DNA of 64,000 bases from Armigeres subalbatus. Taxonomy: Eukaryota > Arthropoda > Insecta > Diptera > Culicidae. The position numbers and the translations under genes are program-made. Below, in pieces: positions 56,277-64,000 of the stretch (positions are counted from its first letter, which is position 1; each line of letters begins with the position of its first letter). The notes beneath the pieces are model-generated. The model saw nothing but the letters and a program-made list of their open reading frames with translations. It ran no database searches and had not been told where the DNA came from. Where the stretch lies: NCBI RefSeq assembly GCF_024139115.2, contig NC_085141.1:220137783-220201782 (forward strand), read 5' to 3'.

Positions 56277-56415
56277 AGGATTTCCAAAACATTCTTTAAC
56301 AAATCCGAGGAGTTTTTTGATTTTTTTTCATTTTAATATTTATTTCTTATCCCCCCTTGACCTTTTGGAGTTCAGTAGGACAAAAAGGTTATTAAATATT
56401 TGTAACGGCCTTAAT
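56277..56415 (+). repeat. dispersed repeat B, copy 2
   Basis: Matches 7475-7615 nearly base for base, with a few substitutions and small indels in the C-run and T-run. Confidence 0.8.
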
Positions 56416-56615
56416 TATTTTACACTTCTCAATCCGTAATTCTCACTTATCACTGGGACAAAGTACGAAGTGCCTTTTAGTTTCGCAAAGTATTATATAC
56501 TTTGAAATGTTGGTGAAATGTGAAACTTGAGACATCTCCTTCCGCACTGGTCATTTCTCGTTTCTAATTTCTCACTTCTTATTTTGCACAGTGAAAAGTA
56601 AAGTAATGAGAAGCA
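56416..56615. other. unassigned
   Basis: Contains TTTCTCGTTTCTAATTTCTC, a texture also near 26570-26600; no gene. Confidence 0.3.
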
Positions 56616-56790
56616 AATCTATATACATAAAAATAAATTTCTGTCTGTCTGATCCTTATACACTCGGAAACTACTGAACCGATTGGCGTGAAAATTTGTT
56701 TCTGTGATGGTTCGAAATCCTTCCCCTTTCTGGAAAGGGGGACTCCTATACAAATGAAACAGAAATTTCGACACAACTCGATAAAAAAAT
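56616..56790 (+). mobile_element. Helitron-like 5' end fragment
   Basis: TCTATATACATAAAAATAAA then TTTCTGTCTGTCTG, CTCGGAAACTACTGAACCGA and CGTGAAAATTTGTTTC. It starts with TC after an A, as Helitrons do, and matches 47637-47830 until homology ends at about 56790. The 3' hairpin is missing. Confidence 0.65.
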
Positions 56791-57420
56791 TCTGAAAAAT
56801 TTACAATGAAACCTTTGAAGAACTTTTGGTGGATATTCCAATGAATTTCCAGTAGAAGATTCAAAACACTTCCGGCAGAAATTTCGTAGAATTTTCAATG
56901 GATATTAAAAGGGATTTCCCATGTAAATTGTGAACAAATTACTAAGAGTTTCCCAGGGAAATTCCGAAGAATTTCTCGAAAGAAGTCCGACGAATTTCCA
57001 GAATAAATAACGAAAAAAAAATTGGTGAAATTTACAAACATTTTGTGGAATTTCCCATGGAAATTTCGGAGAACTCTCAATGGAAATTAAAAAAAATTCC
57101 GTTTAATTTTTTTAGAACTTTCCATGGAAATTCTGAAATCTTGAAAGAATTTACCGTGAAAAAATAATGAATTCACAGTGGAATTTAAAAAAAATCCGCT
57201 AATACTTTTTTGTAAAAGTTTTTCGTGAAAAATCCGAAGGATTTCCGAGGAATTTCGAAAGAGTTTCTAGTGGGAATTCCGGAGAATGTTTTACGGATGT
57301 TCCGAATTTCCCTTCCGTCGGAAATTCCAAAAATTTTCACGTAGAAAATCCAAAGGATTTCCATTGAAAATTCCGATGAGTTTCACCAAAAAATTCAGAA
57401 GAGATTGTCACTGAAATCCC
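56791..57420. repeat. degenerate ~30-bp AATTTCC minisatellite
   Basis: About twenty loose units such as GGAATTTCCCATGGAAATTT and GAAGAATTTCTCG, often palindromic (CCATGG, GGAATTCC). It is the largest patch of the family and directly follows the Helitron fragment. Confidence 0.75.
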
Positions 57421-58774
57421 AAAAAACAATGATATCGGTCATTTGTACAACCCGTCATTGTCACAGTGATATTCTTGACCTGTCGAAACGATTTGAACTT
57501 AATTTTTGGAGTAATGAGTTAAGTAAATAAGTAAGTACGTACGCAAGTTAGTAAATATGTAAGTAAGGCAGTAGAGAAGTAACTATCAGCAAGAAAGTGA
57601 GTTAGAAGTTTTTAAAGAGACACTAGTTTCGTTGTGCAGAAGTATGAAATAATATCTTTATTATTATTTATAACTAGTGTCCTGAAACCGAAATGCAATG
57701 TAGAGTGCAACAGACTCGTCATTGTGCCGGATGCCCGGTATGGAAATTGCACAGAACGGACTGACCCAATTTTCCATGAACTAAATATAAGTTAATGCCA
57801 TTCGCGCGCTTCCCAGGGGCCGCCACTTTCTGTTACGGGGTTAAGGAAACCACTGTATCTATGAATGTGTGCAGATGCTAATTAGGGTCACCAGACAATG
57901 TTGTCAAAATTCTTGTTGAAATCTTATTAGATCTCATTATTATTACCTATTTTTGTAATAAGATCTGATCTTAGCCAAGAAAAAAAGGTTTTAAGTTAAC
58001 GGACATAATTAAATACTGTTTCTGATCAGTTAAAAAAAAAACGTTAGAGAGACGGGCCAGCCTAGGGCTGAAAGTTTCGTAAATAAAGATATAATTATAA
58101 CTATCGTGATTTGAGCACCCTATTCGTCGTGTCATGATCCATGCTTTCATGGCGTTGAAGTGCAAATCAACAAGCGAAAGCCATGCAAAACCTCATTTAA
58201 CGGCCATTCTTTGTCAACAATGTTACAGTTCTAGTTTTCCTTTCCGAACAAACATTAATTTTCCATTCCATCGGAACAACGGGTGCTTCCTACTGTTGGT
58301 TGGAGCTCCCGGAAAACAGCACTACGTTCTCGCCCCGGCTGTCACGAAACGAGCCAAACCACCTTGGTGAGTTTACAAACAGTAGAAAAAAAAAACACTA
58401 AAAGGACGAACGGATGGACAGAACATCGTCGCCTCATTTCGTGGCGGTATATCCCGCGAGCAGTGCATTTGAGTTTTTACCCACTTTCCGTGTCCTTCGG
58501 CGGGTGCATCGACTTTTTGAACTCGAAAACAATTGGATCGTTTTCAGTTCGGAACGAAGCGCTAAGCTGGAAGAAAAACGACAGTTCAGTTCCCACCGGG
58601 ACGATGAACTTCTCAGGAAGACGTTGGAGGTTGCAATTTATGATTTCCGATTCAATTGCTTTGCTACAGTACAGTATTCGAATGTATGTCACTTGCAGTT
58701 TGCTGTAATTATTAAAAGCGGTTGTTTTTTGCATAACCTTAATAGTATTGTATCAAACTCCAACTTTCCTTGCG
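57421..58774. other. unassigned, includes GTAA/AAGT simple repeat
   Basis: A degenerate AAGTAAGT run lies at about 57520-57600. CACTAGTTTC and its inverse GAAACTAGTG-like words near 57625 and 57675 are short. Segment 58130-58740 has overlapping ORFs of 139 and 141 codons on the plus strand that I cannot match to any family. Confidence 0.3.
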
Positions 58775-58930
58775 AGCAGAGGCGTAGGATTGCCAATCCG
58801 GAGAAAACGAGTTCGATTCTCAGTCCGGTCTAGGATGTTTTCGAGTGGAAAGCACTGCAAATGTACCGGAAACAAATATGTTGCTCATATGTCATAATTG
58901 AATCGAAATAACATTGTACTCAAATGTATT
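58775..58930 (+). mobile_element. tRNA-derived SINE (Feilai-like)
   Basis: AGGCGTAGGATTGCCAATCC, ACGAGTTCGATTCTCAGTCC (B box) and GGTCTAGGATGTTTTCG, collinear with 12520-12660. Confidence 0.7.
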
Positions 58931-60095
58931 GAAATAATCAAATGGAAAAATATCGGCTTTTTTTAAATTTTTATTAATTGTGTGAATTTCGAAAGGATCT
59001 TCAGTTCTTCACTTTTCGTTCTTCGTGACTACGGGAAAAATTTTCAATTAATGTTTTACCGCCTGCCGATACCCACCAGAAATGCAAATCGTGAGACTGG
59101 TTCGTGCATATTTCATGTGTCAAAATCGCGTGCTTGTCCTATGCTGCTGAAATAAGGATGAAAGAGAGCACTTTTTGCCTGAACGCCGCCGCCTCGTCAA
59201 TTGAGGAGAACAGTCGTCCATCAGTCACCGGCGTTGTTGTCGTCTTCGCCGTGAGTCGCCGTTGCGTGTTTTGGGTGGAGAGAAACGTCGAAATGGGGTC
59301 GGTTCAATAACACCTTAATGAAATGAAACTCTCGCTCTTTCTCTCTCTAGTTGACGACGTTGATTACATCACATACCTACCTACATGCGTCCAAGTCGAA
59401 GCTGATTCCAACTCGGGCCAAGTCGAGTGAAACGTGCATTCGTTCGGACGGGGGGGCTATCGGAGATTTGTTCAGCAGTGTCACGTGTCGGTGTCGAGAG
59501 GCGGCATGAGTAGAAGAGCAATGCTATCGCTTGAACTGATGGGAAATATGTAGCTCGAGGTGATACGGAAAACGATGCGATTCGATATATGGGACCGGCT
59601 CGGAAGCAGGAAAAGAGTTACGATGCATTTTTGTCGTGATAAAAACGACAACCCGAGTGGCGGTGTACATGATAAGAGGGCATGGGACGCACGATATGGA
59701 TCAGATTTTTGGCTTTTGGATTTTTTATGTATGATTCTTATGAAACATTCAACCAAGAAAAAATACACATTGGCTGGCTGTAATGTATAAGTCAATCATC
59801 ACTGTGAGATTATGAGATTTACGTGGTTCAGAAGCAATTAAAAAAATATGTGTTGTTTAAATCGAATAGTTTTGTTGGCAAAATCGAATGGAGTATGTAC
59901 TAATGGTATCCGTCTGTACAACGTCATATTCCAAGTTGTTGCCAATGGGCCGCCAATCGCTGCAGACGCAACTTCCTCGATTGCCCACAGCTAGGGAGTG
60001 AAGGGCTTACCCAAAATCCGATGTGCTCTTTCGGGTTCTCTGCTAAACATCACTTTTGCTGGTCTTCATTCATGCATAAGTACTTTATGTCCAGT
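58931..60095. other. unassigned, partly G+C-rich
   Basis: Segment 59160-59480 is richer in G+C with CTCTCTCTC-like runs and GCCGCC words. It could be regulatory, but the ORFs on both strands lack domains. Confidence 0.3.
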
Positions 60096-60098
60096 CCA

Positions 60099-60749
60099 CT
60101 CCCAGTCAACATTTTGGTACCTATATCTCTTGATATAGGTTACTATATAAGAACCAACTTAATCGTATATAATGCACAGATTGGCTATATACGTACCAAA
60201 GTGGAGGCGATATAGGTACATACGAGTTTTATTATACGATTTTTTTCGACATCTTGAGAACAGTATTACGATTTTACATTAAAATATGAAAAATTAAAAA
60301 AATCTTACCAGCACCAAGTCTCGAACATGCGATCTTTGGATTTGCAGGCGGATACTCTACCACTGCACCATACTGCACATCTTGAACTGATTCGGATTTT
60401 TGTCCAACATAAACTACACAATTTATATCTTTACAACTGCTTGAAACTTCAACAAGCCGTTTGGACTGAAGTGGTTTCGATTGTATTACGATTCACATAG
60501 GCATTCATTCGCACTCATATAGGATATTGCAAGGAGTATAAGTCATTACGAGTTTTTATTCACACAATTACGATTGATTTTCACTACGGTAAAAATTATC
60601 GTATACGATGCATTCAATACAACATTCTTTGACAATAATCTGACAATGTTTGATATATAATGCGATTCAGATTTTTGATGGACGCAAATGCGACTTTATT
60701 TGCTGTTTGTTATACGATATGTGGTTTACTGGGCTGTAATTTGCCGTAT
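60099..60749. mobile_element. possible MITE with CCCAGTNAAC ends
   Basis: The left end CCCAGTCAACATTTTGG and reversed right end CCCAGTAAACCACATATCG agree at ten bases or so; subterminal regions on both sides are rich in ATACGATT and TATAGG words. No TSD was found, and the terminal match is short. Confidence 0.4.
60305..60376 (-). mobile_element. tRNA-Cys-like SINE head
   Basis: On the minus strand: TGGTGCAGTGGTAGAGTA fits the pol III A box and D arm, CCTGCAAA puts GCA at the anticodon position, and ATGTTCGAGACTT is a weak B box. It aligns best with tRNA-Cys. The anticodon and T stems do not pair, and a T-rich stretch follows, so this is a SINE or pseudogene. Confidence 0.5.
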
Positions 60750-61034
60750 TTATTTTAGCCTACCGATGCGATGTCTGCATTTTTGTACACGTCGAAAAAC
60801 CAGGGATTGAATTCTAAAGGGAATGAACAAGTCTCTCACTTATCATCTCTGTATACATATACGATATGTCCAAGTCGGGTGGTTTAATCCCCGGAAATAG
60901 ACAATTAACTTTGATTGAACTGAGTTGATTTGCTTGGTTTCTCACTTCTTTTATCTTTTTCGTGCCTTCACCAATGCAAACAACAAGAGTAGCCTTTATG
61001 GGACAAATAACCTGTCCCAACAAGCAATCACTTG

Positions 61035-61120
61035 GCGGTACGGCTAGAGTGAGCGCAGCCCAGTGTCATTTTTGTTTGTGTTCTGGGTTCGAATCCCGTT
61101 ACGGTCTTTTTTATAATCGC
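61035..61120 (+). mobile_element. tRNA-like SINE head with strong B box
   Basis: CGGCTAGAGTGAGCGCAGCC then CTGGGTTCGAATCCCG, an exact pol III B box, then a T-run that could stop pol III. The 5' arm is not a normal tRNA. Confidence 0.5.
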
Positions 61121-62109
61121 AAACTAAACAAAAAACGCGAAAAACGAGTGAGGCGTAAGAATGAAGAAACGCAAAAATCTCAATCGTTTTTTTAGGCCTG
61201 CTCTAGAGAAAAAAGGAGCGAGAGAAAGATGTTTATCACCACAGACTGCTAAAAAATCTCCTTCGGCCTGAAAACCGCTAGTTTTCGTCTAACCGAAACG
61301 AAAAGTACGAACCCTGCAAATAATACATCAGAATAACATTATTCATTTTTGTTTTTACTTACGAAATTACTGTGAAATTACTTTATCGACACCAACAAAA
61401 AAAAAGGAAAAAGTGACCACAACAGCATCGAATTGGCTACATGGAAACTCACCAGTTTATACAATTTTTCCGTATTTAAGAGTGGATGTCATAAGAACGA
61501 TTTTATTATTGTTTCAGTCATACGATGCAGGATTATAAAACAATGAAGTTCGTTTGAATAAAGCAGTGAATCAGTGTTGAAACAACAAATTTGAAGATTG
61601 AAACAACAATGTCCTCGTTGTTTGATGCAACAAACGAAACAGTTGTTTCAATCGTACAAGATTCTTCTGCGTATATAAAAAAAACTCTTCAAAATGTCCA
61701 CGAGGAATTTTCCGGATTTTCCACTGAACTTTTTCAGAATTTAAACATTCATGTTTTTTTTTCGAGAAATTCATGTTTTTTAATTCTTACTGTTGCGTGA
61801 GAATGCAGAATGCAGAACCCCTGTTTTATATCTGTGCTGCAGACTTCGGGTTTTCATAAGTTTCGTTTTGTCGTTTATCTCACATAACAGAGTAAGTGAA
61901 AATATGAGAAAGAACGGGCGCGTTAGTTTTAATTCTGAAGTGGAAAACACCGTAGTTGTAAGTTATTTATGTTAATTGTATCGACTGTATTTAGTTTAAT
62001 AAAGTTTATTTAGCTTTGTAGCATGCGGTAAGCAAAACATCAAATGTTTTATTTCAATTTGCCCTGCTAAAAGAGCGGTGCCCTTGTCCTGTTTTCAACA
62101 CTTACGAAA
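61121..62109. other. unassigned
   Basis: A patch at 61680-61760 has AATTTTCCGG / AATTTAAAC words of the AATTTCC family. GAAACAAC and GTTGTTTC repeats cluster at 61575-61650. No gene. Confidence 0.3.
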
Positions 62110-62790
62110 AACTGTTTTGTTTTTCGGAATTTTGAAAGAATTTCTTTGAATATCTACGGGACATTCTTTGTTCAGATCATAGAAAATCCTTCGAAAATTC
62201 TTCAGAAAATAAACTAGGAAAGAGTCGTTTGGCCTCAAATTATTTGACGGAAAGACATTTCGTGTGAAACGGTTATAAATGAAGAACGGTTTGACCAAAA
62301 ATTTAATTTGGCCAAAATGCGAAAATCGGCTGGAAAAATAGTTGTTTTAAAAAGTTGTTTGGCAGAAATGGTCGTATTGAGTCAACAGGTTGAAAATGAC
62401 GTTTGGTCAAAATGGTCGTTTGACAGAAAAGGCCATTTGACCGAATAGGTCATACGACTAAATTCCCTTTTCGGCAAACGGTATTTTCCGTCAAATGTAC
62501 TATTTGGACAAACGCCTTTTTCGCCAATCACCAAACGATATTTTCGGTCTTATATCTATTACGGCTTATTGATATTTTCGGTCAGATGGGTCTATTGATT
62601 TCTATTGAAAGCCATTTCTATTGAAAGTCATTTGTTCGAATACCGCTTGGCTGAATAACACGGTAAGACGAATTTGACAGAATTAAACGTTTGTCTGAAA
62701 CGGTTGTTGGGTTCAAAACGGTTTGACCGAAAATATAATTTGACCGAAAGCGACACACAACCGAAAGGGACTTTCGGCAAACAATGATGA
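62110..62790. repeat. AATTTCC patch, then TTTGGCCGAAA minisatellite
   Basis: 62110-62210 resembles the ~30-bp family. 62215-62790 carries about 25 loose TTTGGCCAAAATGG/TTTCGGTCAAATG units, again with a switch of motif strand near 62460. Confidence 0.7.
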
Positions 62791-62803
62791 ACTAGTATCT
62801 TGC

Positions 62804-63361
62804 ATGGTATCCTTTGAAGCACCGAATCAAACAACATCATCAAGTTACGATAATCATTCAACTATTGATCAGGAATGTAGTTCTCCCTTATCTTCCTTAT
62901 CTATGCGAATTGGCCAAGAGGAGTTAGATGCAGCGAGTTCAAAAACTACAAAAATCAAGTTTGGCGACCAACGAATCGGACAACACATCTCTCGTCGCTA
63001 TCTACATTTGCTGTACCGTCTAGTTGATTCTCAAGTTTATTTATATTTTGATCAGTTCAATTATACTTTATTCATGAATTGTTTTGTCATGATCAGGGAA
63101 TCATTTTTTTGGAATGAGCATGCGAAACAAGCGACAAAAGAGAACCAACGACAAAGCTTTGTTTTTGTCGGAGATAATAATGACAAAGATTCGAAAAATT
63201 TTGTCAGTAACAAAAAAGAAAAAAATCTTGTTGTCAACTTTTTCTCCCGTTATTTTGCATTATTCCTAAAGCAAATTTCGGTTTTTTCCTATCATAGTTT
63301 CTGCTTTTATGGAAATATTCGAGAATCGAACAATGATTACAAAATTAGCATCGTATTTTAG
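62804..63361 (+). CDS. unrecognised ORF, 185 codons
   Basis: This is the longest intact frame in the last 10 kb. The first ~65 residues are polar (TSSSYDNHSTIDQECSSP, then KIKFGDQRIGQHISRRYLH) and look more protein-like than the rest. The middle is aromatic (SQVYLYFDQFNYTLFMNC) and the end is lysine/asparagine-rich and F-rich. It starts 14 bp after a minisatellite, which could have replaced an upstream exon. No domain, signal peptide or clear membrane span is seen. It may be a decayed exon or chance in A+T-rich DNA; I favour chance or relic. Confidence 0.15.
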   Translation: MVSFEAPNQTTSSSYDNHSTIDQECSSPLSSLSMRIGQEELDAASSKTTKIKFGDQRIGQHISRRYLHLLYRLVDSQVYLYFDQFNYTLFMNCFVMIRESFFWNEHAKQATKENQRQSFVFVGDNNDKDSKNFVSNKKEKNLVVNFFSRYFALFLKQISVFSYHSFCFYGNIRESNNDYKISIVF

Positions 63362-64000
63362 GAAATATCAGAGCATGCAAGGCAAATGGTTCTTGTCATA
63401 TTGTGTTCGGGTTCTGATAAAGGTTTGTCGCTAGGTGCGTTTGTCAGTAACAAACTCTGTTAAGGCTCAAGACTCCATCACAATGTTTTGAAAATAATGA
63501 CTGTATCGCTTGTTTGTAATAGTGAGGCAATTGGTACGGAAAAATGCAGATAAATTTTGTTTACAACTGGGGTGGGTGGAAATGGGGTGTTAAAAATATG
63601 CCAGCTGATGCATAATGTTGCCAGACTTGACGAAATGTTTATTCTATATCATAACACATGTTCACGGTGTATCAAATATATGGGTATTTATCGGTTTAAA
63701 TTGTTTAATTCACTAATTGGAATTTAACAGAAGCTTACAAAACATGTTTAAATATTTATCTCTGGTATATTTGTTCAATCCGACAAACAGCAATGATTTT
63801 TTCCAATAAACAAATCTAGCAACGGAGAAGAGATGATTATTTTCTTTTTTATACACATCGCGTTGCATCGCGTAGATTTTGAACTCACCATTTCACTTAT
63901 TGCGCTAGTGAATTTGAGTCTTCCGCATTTTATTACATTCACAATACGGTCGTCAAATTTGTCTCTCACTTCGATTTTTGGGAAGCAGTTTTCGACAGTT
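63362..64000. other. unassigned A+T-rich DNA
   Basis: No repeat or gene recognised up to the window edge. Confidence 0.3.

Noticed and set aside
58414..58833. 139-codon ORF with a DDELLRKTLEVAIYDF stretch that recalls a C2 domain
   Set aside because: The resemblance covers under 20 residues, calcium-binding aspartates do not continue after it, and an overlapping frame of equal length is also open.
1..64000. Endogenous viral element or LTR retrotransposon
   Set aside because: I looked for long direct repeats bounding gag/pol-like frames and for viral polymerase motifs other than LINE types and found none.

Overview
The window looks like non-coding, transposon-packed DNA from a mosquito, most probably Aedes. 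It has a LOA-clade (Lian-like) LINE, an R1-clade LINE, several copies of a Loner/RTE-type LINE, a Jockey remnant, tRNA-derived SINEs, Helitron-like termini, hAT elements and many MITEs, in about 60-65% A+T DNA with no operons and no long intact host gene. I see no gene for certain that is alive. The coding-like pieces are transposon relics, one fragment resembling the first exon of an APPBP2-type gene, one short ORF of a kind seen in arthropod repeats, and one unrecognised ORF.

Layout. 1-7.6 kb: a LINE tail, a 1.3-kb foldback with a hAT MITE inside it, a 52-bp tandem array, two inverted copies of one 250-bp MITE, and two dispersed degenerate minisatellites. 8.3-14.8 kb: an old repeat, a small ORF, a minus-strand LINE fragment, a 2-kb non-autonomous hAT (11214-13192) holding a 23-bp minisatellite plus a nested MITE and SINE, then a 16-bp array and a longer-unit satellite. 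16-26 kb: SINE and LINE tails, then a Lian-like LINE (about 18.4-25.8 kb) split by a 2.8-kb R1-clade insertion with a 16-bp target-site duplication (TSD). 26-31.7 kb: mostly single-copy-looking DNA, then the APPBP2-like exon between arrays rich in TGAGTCA and palindromic TCATGATATCATGA. 31.8-36.5 kb: a second copy of the hAT-type MITE and several copies of one dispersed repeat. 36.5-48.8 kb: a nested LINE-in-LINE (24-bp and 14-bp duplications), a GGGTAAGACGG MITE, a 2.2-kb hAT with decayed transposase and 8-bp TSD, a Jockey relic folded into a 99-bp-arm palindrome, a Helitron 3' end and a GGGTAAATG MITE. 48.9-56.2 kb: another LINE-like insertion with 24-bp duplication, then a 2-kb foldback made of (TTTAAAAA)n. 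56.2-64 kb: Helitron 5' end, minisatellites, SINEs and unassigned DNA.

The parts do not form a pathway. What the window records is an order of insertions, readable because at least ten elements keep recognisable TSDs. Family names come from remembered motifs, without database searches, and clade assignments should be read that way.
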